Shown: positions 1 through 12,245 of the stretch, in pieces | How the letters are laid out: each line of letters begins with the position of its first letter | Position numbering within the stretch: position 1 is the first letter of the stretch | Assembly (NCBI GenBank): GCA_963556195.1 | Contig: OY744521.1 | Span: 135,142,527-135,206,526, forward strand | DNA from: Sepiola atlantica | Taxonomy: Eukaryota > Mollusca > Cephalopoda > Sepiida > Sepiolidae | DNA length: 64,000 nucleotides | Direction: 5' to 3' | Made by a program: the position numbers and the translations under genes | Notes under the pieces: model-generated | The model's database searches: none | The model's input: the letters and a program-made list of their open reading frames with translations, nothing else | Told to the model about the DNA's origin: nothing

Positions 1-29
1 TAACAGTGTAAACAAATAGTAAATATATG

Positions 30-60
<31 letters not shown>

Positions 61-409
61 CATAATTGGTATAACGTCTGTTTTACATGCTGGCTTTTAG
101 AAATTGACTTCCATACTAATCGATCTATAGCCTGGTCTTGATTTATCCTAATTTCTCACTTCCTCCCATGTTTCCATTGGATTTCCCCTGCTACCTCAAT
201 TGTTCCACATTAATCTACTCAAGAACTCTTATCCATTCTGTAAACATGACCATACTATCCGAGTCTCTTGTTCTGCACACATCCTCCTATACAGCGAAGA
301 TGTAATCTTCCTCTGAGGTGATTGTGGCGAGATTGATGATCTTGAGCCAGAATCGAGCAGTGGAGATGGCCCGGACTTACTTCATCCCCACAGTAAGAGG
401 GTCCAACTT

Positions 410-520
410 TGCCTGGCTTGCAGATGGAAAGGGAAATAAGTTTTGGCTTACTAGTTTTCTAGTGAGGATTGAACTCGCAACCTATAAGTAACAAATCTAC
501 TGGTTGCTGCACAATAATAC
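410..520 (-). repeat. Possible tRNA-derived SINE fragment
   Basis: The minus strand carries GGTTGCGAGTTCAATCCTCA, which resembles a B box, with a weak upstream A-box-like stretch. The evidence is thin. Confidence 0.25.
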
Positions 521-779
521 GTGGATTCGCCTTGACGACAAATAGTCAGCCAGCGGATTGTTTTTTGATTGGTTAAGCGGAATTAACTGAAGGAAAATCT
601 GCTAATAAAAAGAGAAGAAAATCAGGAGATGAAGTGAGATTCTGCGGTGAGCCGAATTATTTTTCGTTCATTGGAGCTCAAAGTTACACAGAGGGTTGTT
701 GTGCTTCTACAGGCATATAATCGAACTGGTTTTTTTTGTTTAACGTTTGGAGTCTAGTCATAGACTTCTGAATTCCCAT

Positions 780-1140
780 TTTCACTCATCTATCTTTAAC
801 ACTCACATTACACATCCATTGTAACATTTCATATCATTTCACTCCATGCAACGCATGTTCTTATCCCTTACTGCCCAGATTTCACTTAGTTGGCAATACC
901 AACGATTTGCTGGTTAGTAATGGCAGAAATTTTCTGAACTTACTCCATCCACTCCGAACTCTTGCAATCATACCTGCATTTGTTCCTTCTAATGGTATCA
1001 CTCGGGTAACACAACTTGTGAAGTACATCAATAGCTTTGCCATCCAAATATAGGTCATTCACATCTGTGTACTCACCCATCTCCATTGTCTTACACTTCT
1101 TGCATCTCTTAACCTACAAATATTTCCAGCTAGCTTTGCC
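780..1140 (-). pseudogene. Degraded LINE reverse-transcriptase C-terminal fragment
   Basis: Read on the minus strand, the sequence gives a frame with DVNDLYLDGKAIDVLHKLCY followed by SDTI, then SEWME, KISAITNQ and later CVAWSEM, with three in-frame stops. This spacing resembles the C-terminal part of endonuclease/reverse-transcriptase LINE proteins, which read FCYLGDTI, then a W.KF motif, L.LTN, and CVRS.MLYGSE. It is an old, non-coding remnant. Only the pattern supports the call, and the family is not assigned. Confidence 0.5.
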
Positions 1141-1694
1141 GGCTGGCTATCGCCTCACAATTTTAGCTACTTAAAACACTTGAAACAGTAATTAAAAATA
1201 ATAAAAAGTTAATTCATAAATTCATATCAGTTGATAAAAATTTACATTTTTTTGTAATTTCGATACAAATTTATTTATCTTTTAAATGTGACCGAAAATA
1301 AAAGGAAATTTAAAAAATCAATTCGCCTTTTAACTTTCAGTTTAGAAATAGATCGCAAATTGTTGAAATCGGCCCCCCCCCCCTAAAGAAAAGGAATATT
1401 TGAATACAGATGCTAAACATTTGGACCAGAAATAAAACAATATTGTGAAACAGGACTATTTGTTATATTAAAATCAACAGAAGCATTGAATTAAAAATGA
1501 GTAACAAATAATAGTTAATTAATAAAATCTCTTTTTTACAAAGCCAATATGCAGATTAGTTAACTTTGCGACTGATATCGTATATACATAAGCAAGATGG
1601 TGCGTCTATTGTGTAAAGTTGGAGCAACTTAAAATAGACTGTTTTGAGTTCACCGTTAGTGCGAATAATTGGTCCAATTTTCGCATTTATTCAT

Positions 1695-1696
<2 letters not shown>

Positions 1697-1732
<36 letters not shown>
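1697..1732. repeat. (TA)n microsatellite
   Basis: About 18 TA units. Confidence 0.95.
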
Positions 1733-1735
<3 letters not shown>

Positions 1736-3639
1736 CACTATCTTTAACTTAAAGTAAGATATAATGTGGGGAGGCCGTGTGGAAATAATTCTAGTTGTTC
1801 TGGCACTGTTGGGATGGTTCTTTTCAAAATGTTTGAATGTTACCATTGTGATAGTATGCTATTCTTAATTATTTGCTACAACGAAGTTCAGTCCGAGAGA
1901 AATTAATATAATAACAGTTTAGGGAATTATTAACGCGAAATTCAAATTTTTTTATATCTATTTTGGTTATTTACAACATATAATGTTTGGAAAGGTATGA
2001 AAGCGCGATTACCTCTCAGCTATGACTAAAACGGTAACTTTAAATTTATTGCGTTCATAGAGAGTAGAAATTGGACTTTGGATTTACTTTCAGCAGCTTC
2101 GTAACTTTCGCTTCACTTATTTTGTCCCTTAGTCCTGACATTCCATGAGCGATGTTTCTGACAAAAGAGGAGGAATTTCTGTTTTCCGGGTCGGAATCTA
2201 TTCAACTAACACTTACTGTTGGCTAGTTTTTGACCTTCAAGTAGTAGTATTTTTTCGCTTCTTACATCAATTGGCTTCATGCCTTGTATGAGGCAATGTT
2301 CATTAAAAAATAGATTAATAGTTTACAAGGAATCGTTTGAAATATGTATTAGATTTCTACATTAAAGAATCCAAAATGAGTTGATTTGCCTTAAACCAAA
2401 CCAGAAAAGTGCTAAAACATCAATGACTCTCCTTCAACATTTAACTCAACCTGTATCCTCGAGTGGCTTTTAGCGTTGATCAATGGTGACTTATTTGTAA
2501 AAAGAATAAATTGTTTATTATCTCTTGTTAGGATATTCACTTTTCTATGGTCGAGTTTTCGTTCGCCAAACAGCAACTGCTTTGGAATGCGTAAAGCATC
2601 CATTCTTCTGGCGTAGCCTGACCATCGGAACGGGGCGCCATAATTCATATAAGTCTCCGTAAAGATTCCAGCCACAATTAATTACGTTTTCGCTTAGAAA
2701 TCTAAAGCCGTTAACGCCATAGTAGGTTTCATTTCCGCCAAACCCTAAGCTTATAAATATATTGTTGCGTCCATCAAACTCAAGACCTCAGATCTTTGGG
2801 GGCATAAAGACTGTAAAACATTCTCCCGGTATGAAGTATGTCAGACGCCGCTTAGGGTACCTCGCAATAATGATGGGTTTCGGCTTCGCTCAAGGAATAT
2901 TCATCCGGTATTTGATTTATGGGGGAACATTAGAATATAATTAAGCTGTTGCGGAAATCATTATTGCTAGGATTATAGACTTTCTGACATTCTATGCTCA
3001 CCTGAAGACAAACTAGACGAGCTTTTCCCCCTTTTCACTGTGTACATTGATAAAACTATTCATGATTTCTGTGCCTACATTTGACAATGCAATTTTGCCG
3101 AAGTTGTATTTCGCATTTATTACGAGTAAACCTGAACTGAATTTTAATAAGGCAACATTGAAACTGGTTTTGTTTAGATTTCTAATCTGTACGTTTTCAA
3201 ACAAAACTCTGAATATTATTTAAATGGAACCTCACAGTGAATCACACTGTTACATAAATATATCTGTGTATGTGCATATTAAGAATAAAAACGTATTTAT
3301 TGTTTAAATGAAATCAATAGCTGTAAGGTGTCCAGAAAGGAATCTGCATACATTTAGGTATGTAGTAACAAGTATATGCATGTATGTAAACATATTGTGC
3401 TTATGTGAAAGTATATAACAGTGTGTTATTAAATATATAAAAAGTATAGTTTTTTTATGCTATATAACAACAATAATATGGTTTATTCATAAAATTGCAG
3501 CCACATTTATTATTGGGTATTCTTCTATCTGAACGTGCAAGGTATGTTATCTTGATTCAACTCTGTTCCTATTTTGAAGAGATGATATCAAAGTTTGTAT
3601 ATAAATATATAATTTACTACATGTGTTTTATCTTAATAA

Positions 3640-3748
3640 GACTTGTCAGTGCGGATGAATAAGGCTATACCACCAGTCGCTGGATTCGAACGCCAGACTA
3701 AAGTCACATTCGACTTCTAGACAACACGTATCCCCGCTCAGCAACTGA
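3640..3748 (-). repeat. tRNA-derived SINE fragment
   Basis: The minus strand carries a Pol III B-box-like GGCGTTCGAATCCAGCGAC, followed by a GTGGTATAGCC motif. The A-box side is too decayed to call. It lies alone in AT-rich sequence. Confidence 0.4.
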
Positions 3749-4620
3749 CATAACCTTACGAACAGCAGGGTGATGTAATTGACACCAAACGAATACTATA
3801 TGATGAGATAAACAGTTCCATCCAGTTTGGTCGATTGTGTTTACTTACACTGTAATACAAAAGGGAAACGATTGAAATCTCATTAAAAACTTGCTTCATG
3901 GTTATATTCGGAATTAAATAATTCAAAAAGTATGAATATGCCGCAAGACATCTATTGCTTATAGTGTCAGAGATGTGTGAATTATCCCCCTTTAATAATA
4001 TACTTTGAAAACCATACTTAAACCGATGCCGGCTGTAACTTGGATACAATTGTATCTATTTGGAATGTTATATAACACTTATTGTCTTTGACAATTAGAA
4101 ACCTATAGTTATTGTTTCTAACGATATGATTTACAGACCTATTAGATGTTGTAGGAGGATGACAAACCTTTAGTTGTAAGCCAGATTCTGACGAGAATAC
4201 GTTTCCAAATGCATATTATATGAGAAAAAGATCCTGGAAGTATTGACTTTTTATTTCTTATGTCCATATCGATCTAATCACAACTATAATTTTGGTTGCT
4301 GAAACACGTAAATCTTCCAGATTAAAAACAATTTAGTATTTTGCAAATTTGTATAGTCTTGATGAATTTTTGGAGCAATATATAATTAGATAACCTGGTT
4401 ATTCGAAACATTCACAAAAAACAAAAATATATCAAGTAAATTTCAGACGAACTATTGTTTTAGAAAAACCCTTCCATTGCCTAATGAAAACATTAACCCG
4501 TGAGAGGGAATAATAATGAATCTGCAGTATAATAATGAATAGTTAAGCTCGCTAGATTCACTACCATGTGGATATATAAATACACTCAGTAACACGAATT
4601 CCATGTACTTTAGCCTGGCG

Positions 4621-4659
<39 letters not shown>

Positions 4660-4675
4660 CATCCACGGACACTGT

Positions 4676-4763
4676 TTGGCTAGATAAGCACGCACTTCAA
4701 GCTGGGATCGAAACTCTACTGGCTTTTCAACAATTCTTACCGTTAGGCCATGAGTAACAAGCC
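4676..4763 (-). repeat. tRNA-derived SINE fragment with A and B boxes
   Basis: On the minus strand an A-box-like TGGCCTAACGGTAAG is followed about 35 bases later by a B-box-like GTTTCGATCCC. The spacing is that of a tRNA-derived Pol III promoter. A similar sequence occurs at 38680-38770. Confidence 0.5.
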
Positions 4764-4857
4764 ACAAGGAAGTGACAACTTTATGTTTATATAAACACTA
4801 TCAACCGCTGAAGTGCTTCATTCGATTTTACGAAGAGCTTTGCATTATCCTTCATGG

Positions 4858-4960
<103 letters not shown>

Positions 4961-5513
4961 TTGTGTGGGAAATACCAGAGTAATAATTTTCTTTTCTGGC
5001 TCCATTTCAACAAAATGTTTTTCGTTTTTAACCTAAACAAGTTTGCAAATTTTTTTTCTTTAATCTTAAAACTAAAACTGATTTTCTTTTCTTCAAGATG
5101 TTCGCCACTTTCATTCTCCTTTCCATTTCAAAGGAGAATCGAAGAAAGGCAAATCGGATTTGGCACTTTTCAATATCCATTTCAACTTGATGCCATTTCA
5201 AATTTAGCAACTCTTCCAAGCCAAGACAGATTTTCCGAAATTCTTCATCGTCACCAAGAAGTTAACACACTGGCTTAGAAATGAATGGGGAGGGGTTACT
5301 GGGCATGGTTGAGACAGAAATGTACAGTTCTAAAACGAATTGAACATCACAGGAAAGAGATTTAGTTTGATTGAAATCTTAAAAGGAGATCAAATTGATT
5401 TGTTAGCCTAAACAAAAGCGAAACTCCGAAAAATAGCTGAAATCTTCGTAAATGAGGAAAAGTAATCTTTCTTTGAGAAAAACGCACTGATATAAATTTC
5501 GAGATAGACCTAT

Positions 5514-5516
<3 letters not shown>

Positions 5517-5557
<41 letters not shown>
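5517..5557. repeat. (TA)n microsatellite
   Basis: About 20 TA units. Confidence 0.95.
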
Positions 5558-5558
<1 letters not shown>

Positions 5559-5579
5559 TATTATTATTAGAAGAAGAAT

Positions 5580-6030
5580 ACATGTCTCAGGACAGACAAA
5601 ATTAATTCCAGAATATAAGTTTTGAACCACTGTTATACCCCTTAAGAAGATTAAAATCAAGATATAATGATACTAAACCTTATTCTAGAATACTTATTCC
5701 AATGTTGATAAAAATTTATTTCATGATTATGATTCAAAAAAAAAATCTAAAATGTAAGTCTTAACGAACGTTAAAGTTCGTTAAGAAATTGAAATTCAGA
5801 GAATTTGTTTAATTGGTGTTAATGACTATCGATCGAATTCAATGCAAATCTGAAATATTTTAATTTTTAAATGAAATGTTGTGCCCGTATTTTGTCCCTT
5901 AAAATCTACTCCACAGAAAATGAAATTTGGGGAATATTGATGAGTTGATACTTAATACCTATTAAAATTTCATAAAAATCTGAGTCATACAAATTTTTTC
6001 AAAGGGCTTTCACTCACTATTTTCATTTAC
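5580..6030 (+). repeat. Interspersed repeat family Q, copy 1
   Basis: This copy shares ordered blocks with 20430-20830 and, inverted, 62850-63110. The blocks are AGATTAAAATCAAGA followed by ATAATGAT, AATTCAATGCAAATCTGA, a GTGCCCGTATTTTGTCCC-type stretch and an AATACCTATTAAAATTTCA stretch. Several blocks recur twice within a copy, suggesting a dimeric unit. No coding capacity is visible. Confidence 0.5.
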
Positions 6031-6039
6031 CTTTGGAAT

Positions 6040-6220
6040 TCTCTTCCTGCTCCTTGTTTTCTTCGACAGTATCAACATGAATTAATTTAAATGTAATGTA
6101 AACACACATTTTGCTGCTCAACTCCCCACCTAGTTTGTCCCCCCCCACCTAAATTTGGCTAATGGTACTGTAACACCTTATGCTTCAGTGGATATATGAC
6201 TTGTTTGGGGCGAATATAAG
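6040..6220 (+). mobile_element. LINE 3'-end fragment (family L)
   Basis: It keeps the family 3' signature: an AACATG...TTTAAATGTAATGTAAA stretch, GCTGCTCAACTCCCCACC, then a CTTATGCTTCAGTGG box and GTTTGGGGCGAATA. It matches the 3' parts of 25555-26125 and 52410-52975 and is severely 5'-truncated. Confidence 0.6.
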
Positions 6221-7829
6221 TTTTAAAAAACGTAGTAGATAGTAATAATAATAACCTGAAAATTAACTTTTTAAAACGGAATAACAGCAGACTTTGCACA
6301 TGTAAAGGGCTCAATATCTTTGCAGATTGAGCTTTATTAGAATAGATTTAAAAGTGGCTTAGTAAAATGTTAGTTTTACTGCAATTGCGTGATATATCTA
6401 ATCACCACAAGTTCTTTAATAGACTTCTAACCGTTTTAATAAAAATGGTTTTGAATTTATTAATCTATCTAGTGCCTACCACAGTAACAATTTACGCTTC
6501 AGTGGCAATATGCCTTTTTGTGGGTAATTAAAAGAATAAGTAAAATGCTTAGACGCATCTAAAATAAGATGCGGCTATTAAATCTACGCGTTTAGTGATG
6601 AAAAAAGATTTTTTTTCAAGCTGAACCTTGACAGACCAACAGTCATACGGACAACACCTCTAAAAGAGAGTTAAAGATGCGACGAAAAAAAAAACCCTTT
6701 TCCTCGGATTCTATTTTGTTGGTGCCCCGGTTATCGAAGAATTCCATTAGGGAAGAAAACTGAAAGAGAAATGCTAACCGCGAATATTGCTACGAATAAT
6801 GAAAGGTGACAATAGAATGCGGTCAGGTGGAAAGCCATGGTGATTCTTGTTAATGGAATATCGGTAACTATTGATAGATTTCCCCAACTTTATTAACTCG
6901 AGATTTTATTGATCTTTTCTTTTTCCCTATGCTTCACGAACCGATTTCTTTACGCTCTCGTCTCTCTTTTTTTTTTTTTTTTTTTTTTTTTTGCGTTTTT
7001 TTGCTTGTTCTAAAAGATTCACTGATCTAGACACATTCGTCTTGGAGATTCACAGAAGTGCAAATCTTTCCACTTTTCGGCTAAACAACATCTGTAATTC
7101 GCTTCGATGTCGGGCACTTCGTTAAACACTTCCAAGGAAAATGATCCCCTTCAGCAATTCTTTTCTCAGATTGAAAGAAAATTTTTAAATTATTTAATTA
7201 AAAAAAAAATATTTTCAGAAATGTTAGTCAATTCAATATTGTTTTTCAAATATCATTTTCTTATATTTTCAAATATTTTGAATATTAGATTTTTATTACT
7301 CGTTTCAAATTCTTCTAATTTTTTATTACTTTATTTTAGTTAGTAAAAATAGCATTGTACGGTTAAGATATCGTTCCTTTTTAAAATTACATTCAGAATT
7401 TAGTTATGAAAGTAATGTGGGCGGAAACAATCATGTCAGAAAGAGGTAGTTATCAATGGCAAATCTATCCTCCTTTAGAGGAATATATTTACATGAAAAA
7501 CAAATGAACGATAGATTATTTTAGAGACGATGAAGTATATTATCTGTTCTGATACATATTTCGTATTTTCTGTCCTCGGTCAGTGAAGGTGAAATCCTTC
7601 TAGAATGAAGCAATTTCTATTTTTATCCTATCTAAAGTACAAATTTGGGGCGAGCTTGATTTTCATCACATTAAAAACCGACCTTGTGTCTAACCCTGAT
7701 TATGTGGCGAAGAAATAAATAGGGACAACCTCTTCGATAAAGAACGAACACTGGGTTTCATGGCACCACTATCACGTACTTCTATTACATTGTTCGTTGT
7801 GGCATGCCAGTGAAAATACTTCTATGAAG

Positions 7830-7900
7830 GTATTTAATGAGTGCATACCAGTGGAAGGGATAAAAGATGCATCGTCTTCAGTGGAATTCGAACCCTCTTT
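7830..7900 (-). repeat. Possible tRNA-derived SINE fragment
   Basis: The minus strand shows a B-box-like GGGTTCGAATTCC. No clear A box remains. Confidence 0.3.
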
Positions 7901-8183
7901 TGTAATTTTCTTTTTCTTACCGATTGTCATCAATTTCACACGTTTACAAATCCTATAAAGAACATTGAATATTAACCTTGAAGGTGTCAATGTGTTATCT
8001 CTATCGCGTTTTCCACACGTGGCACCAAGTAGAACATTTTTCACAGGTCAGATAGGCATCCACCTGAGTGGCAGTAGATGGTTTAATTGAGAAACACTTA
8101 TCTCCTTTTGAATATTTACGTTTAAACAGTAAAAAAACGAAAAACTGAAACTACCATCGCTTTATTCTTATTTACCTAACCTT

Positions 8184-10943
8184 TCTCTCTATTTCTCTCT
8201 CTCTCTCTATTTCTCTCTCTCTCTATTTCTCTCTCTCTCTATTTCTCTCTCTCTCTATTTCTCTCTCTCTCTCTATTTCCTTCTCTCTCTCTCTATTTCT
8301 CTCTCTCTCTCTCTATTTCTCTCTCTCTCTATTTCCTTCTCTCTCTCTCTCTATTTCCTTCTCTCTCTCTCTCTATTTCTCCCTCTCTCTCTCTCTATTT
8401 CTCCCTCTCTCTCTCTCTATTTCTCCCTCTCTCTCTCTATTTCTCTCTCTCTCTATTTCTCCCTCTCTCTCTCTATTTCTCCCTCTCTCTCTATTTCTCC
8501 CTCTCTCTCTCTATTTCTCCCTCTCTCTCTCTATTTCTCCCTCTCTCTCTCTCTATTTCTCCCTCTCTCTCTCTATTTCTCCCTCTCTCTCTCTCTATTT
8601 CTCCCTCTCTCTCTCTCTATTTCTCCCTCTCTCTCTCTCTATTTCTCCCTCTCTCTCTCTATTTCTCCCTCTCTCTCTCTCTCTCTATTTCTCCCTCTCT
8701 CTCTCTATTTCTCCTTCTCTCTCTCTATTTCTCCTTCTCTCTCTCTATTTCTCCTTCTCTCTCTCTATTTCTCCTTCTCTCTCTCTATTTCTCCCTCTCT
8801 CTCTCTATTTCTCCCTCTCTCTCTCTATTTCTCCCTCTCTCTCTCTATTTCTCCCTCTCTCTCTCTATTTCTCCCTCTCTCTCTCTATTTCTCCCTCTCT
8901 CTCTCTCTATTTCTCCCTCTCTCTCTCTATTTCCCCATCCCTCTCTCTCTATTTCTCCCTCCCTCTCTCTCTATTTCTCCCTCCCTCTCTCTCTATTTCT
9001 CCCTCCCTCTCTCTCTATTTCTCCCTACCTCCCTCTCTCTCTCTATTTCTCCCTCCCTCTCTCTATTTCTCCCTCCCTCTCTCTATTTCTCCCTCCCTCT
9101 CTCTATTTCTCCCTCCCTTTCTCCCTCCCTTTCTCTATTTCTCCCTCCCTTTCTCTATTTCTCCCTCCCTTTCTCTATTTCTCCCTCCCTCTCTCTATTT
9201 CTCCCTCCCTCTCTCTATTTCTCCCTCTCCCTCTCTCTATTTCTCCCTCTCCCTCTCTCTATTTCTCCCTCTCCCTCTCTCTATTTCTCCCTCTCCCTCT
9301 CTCTATTTCTCCCTCTCCCTCTCTCTATTTCTCCCTCTCCCTCTCTCTATTTCTCCCTCTCCCTCTCTCTATTTCTCCCTCTCCCTCTCTCTATTTCTCC
9401 CTCTCCCTCTCTCTATTTCGCCCTCTATCTCTCTATTTCGCCCTCTATCTCTCTATTTCGCCCTCTATCTCTCTATTTCGCCCTCTATCTCTCTATTTCG
9501 CCCTCTATCTCTCTATTTCGCCCTCTATCTCTTTATTTCGCCCTCTATCTCTCTATTTCTCCCTTTCGCTATCTATCTCTTTATCTCTCTCTATCTATCT
9601 CTTTATCTCTCTCTCTATCTATCTCTTTATCTCTCTCTCTATCTATCTCTTTATCTCTCTCTCTATCTATCTCTTTATCTCTCTCTATCTATCTCTTTAT
9701 CTCTCTCTCTATCTATCTCTCTATCTCTATCTCTCTCTCTATCTATCTCTGTATCTCGCTCTCTATCTATCCCTGTATCTTGCTCTCTATCTATCTCTGT
9801 ATCTCTCTCTCTATCTATCTCTTTATCTCTCTCTTTCTATCTATCTCTTTATCTCTCTCTCTATCTATCTCTTTATCTCTCTCTCTCTATCTATCTCTTT
9901 ATCTCTCTCTCTATCTATCTCTTTATCTCTCTATCTATCTCTTTATCTCTCTCTCTCTCTATCTATCTCTTTATCTCTCTCTCTCTCTCTCTATCTATCT
10001 CTTTATCCCTCTCTCTCTCTATCTATCTCTTTATCTCTCTCTATCTATCTATCTCTTTATCTCTCTCTCTCTCTCTATCTATCTCTTTATCTCTCTCTCT
10101 ATCTATCTCTTTATCTCTCTCTCTATCTATCTCTTTATCTCTCTCTCTATCTATCTCTTTATCTCTCTCTCTATCTATCTCTTTATCTCTCTCTCTATCT
10201 ATCTCTTTATCTCTCTCTCTATCTATCTATCTCTTTATCTCTCTCTCTGTCTATCTATCTCTTTATCTCTCTCTCTATCTATCTATCTCTTTATCTCTCT
10301 CTCTCTCTATCTATCTCTTTATCTCTCTCTCTATCTATCTATCTCTTTATCTCTCTCTCTCGATCTATCTCTTTATCTCTATCTATCTATCTATCTCTTT
10401 ATCTCTCTATCTATCTATCTATCTCTTTATCTCTCTCTCTATCTATCTATCTCTTTATCTCTCTCTCTATCTATCTATCTATCTCTTTACATCTCTCTCT
10501 ATCTATCTATCTCTTTACATCTCTCTCTATCTATCTATCTCTTTACATCTCTCTCTATCTATCTATCTCTTTACATCTCTCTCTCTCTATCTATCTATCT
10601 CTTTACATCTCTCTCTCTCTATCTATCTATCTCTTTATCTCTCTCTCTATCTATCTATCTCTTTATCTCTCTCTCTATCTATCTATCTCTTTATCTCTCT
10701 CTCTATCTATCTATCTCTTTATCTCTCTCTCTATCTATCTCTTTATCTCTCTCTCTATCTATCTCTTTATCTCTCTCTCTATCTATCTCTTTATCTCTCT
10801 CTCTATCTATCTATCTCTTTATCTCTCTCTCTATCTATCTATCTCTTTATCTCTCTCTCTATCTATCTATCTCTTTATCTCTCTATCTATCTATCTATCT
10901 CTTTATCTCTCTATCTATCTATCTATCTATCTTTTTATCTCTA

Positions 10944-10978
<35 letters not shown>

Positions 10979-12245
10979 CTTTATCTCTCACACTATCTAT
11001 CTATTTATCTCTCTTTCTATCTATCTATTTATCTCTCTTTCTATCTATCTATTTATCTCTCTCTTTATCTCTCTCTCTATCTATCTCTTTATCTCTCTCT
11101 ATCTATCTATCTCTTTATCTCTCTCTCTATCTATCTCTATATCTCTTTATATCTCTCTCTATCTATCTATCTCTTTATCTATCTCTTTATCTATCTCTTT
11201 ATCTATCTCGTTATATCTTTCTCTATCTATCTATCTCGTTATATCTTTCTCTATCTATCTATCTCTTTATCTCTCTATCTATCTATCTATCTCGTTATCT
11301 CTATCTATCTATCTATCTCTTTATCTCTCTCTCTATCTATCTATCTCTTTATCTCTCTCTCTATCTATCTATCTCTTTATCTCTCTCTCTATCCATCTAT
11401 CTCTTTATCTCTCTCTCTATCTATCTATCTCTTTATCTCTCTCTCTATCTATCTATCTCTTTATCTCTCTCTCTATCTATCTATCTTTATATCTCTCTCA
11501 ATCTATCTATCTTTATCTCTCTCTCTATCTATCTATCTCTTTATCTCTTTCTCTCTATCTATCTATCTCTTTATTTCTCTCTATCTATCTCTCTATCTCT
11601 CTTATCTCTCTATCAATTTCGTTCTTTCTCTATCTAGTATTTCTCTATCTAGTATTTCTCTATCTAGTATTTCTATCTCTTTCTCTCTTTTTTCTATCTC
11701 TTTCTTATTTCTTTTTATTTCTCTGTATCTTCATTTCTTTCTCTGTTTCTCTTTTTCTTTTTTCTCTCTTTCCTGTTCTTTTTCTTGCTTTTTTTCTTCT
11801 TTTTCTTGCTTACTTTCTCTTTCCGGTTCTCTTTCTCTATCTATTTCTTTGTCTTTATTTCTTTCTTTGTTTTTCTTTCTTTTATTTTTTGTTTTTCTTA
11901 CTTTGTCTTTCGTTCTTTCTTTGTATATCTCTTTTTCTCTTCATTTCTCTTTTTCTCTTCATTTCTCTTTTTCTCTTCATTTCTCTTTTTCTCCTTCTCT
12001 CTATTTCTCTCTTTTTCTCTTTCTCTTTTATTCTCTTTTTCGTTTCTCTCTATTTTTCTCTTATTCTTTCTCTCTCCATTTAATTTTTTTTTCTGTTTCT
12101 TTTTTTTAGTAATTCTTTTTTTAATCTCTTCGTTTCTTTTAATATATTTTCTTTAATCTGTTTTTTCTCCCTCTCTTTCACTCACTCTCTCTTCTTCTCT
12201 CTCTCTCTCTTTCTTTCTCTTACTCTCCCCCTCCCCTCTCTCTCT
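8184..12245. repeat. 4-kb polypyrimidine satellite/minisatellite
   Basis: The plus strand is almost entirely C and T with regular A interruptions. It is built of successive blocks: CTCTCTATTTCTCCCT-type units to about 9230, a unit of about 22 bases with CCCTCTCCCTCTCTCTATTT to 9418, a 20-base TTTCGCCCTCTATCTCTCTA block to about 9560, then CTATCTATCTCTTTATCTCT units to about 11640, and finally degenerate CTTT-rich sequence. A 767-codon open frame across it is a by-product (runs of S, L, I, Y). Confidence 0.95.

Noticed and set aside
9780..12083. A 767-codon open frame on the plus strand
   Set aside because: It is only the polypyrimidine satellite read in one frame (runs of Ser, Leu, Ile, Tyr, Phe). 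No start context, domain or splice signals support it.
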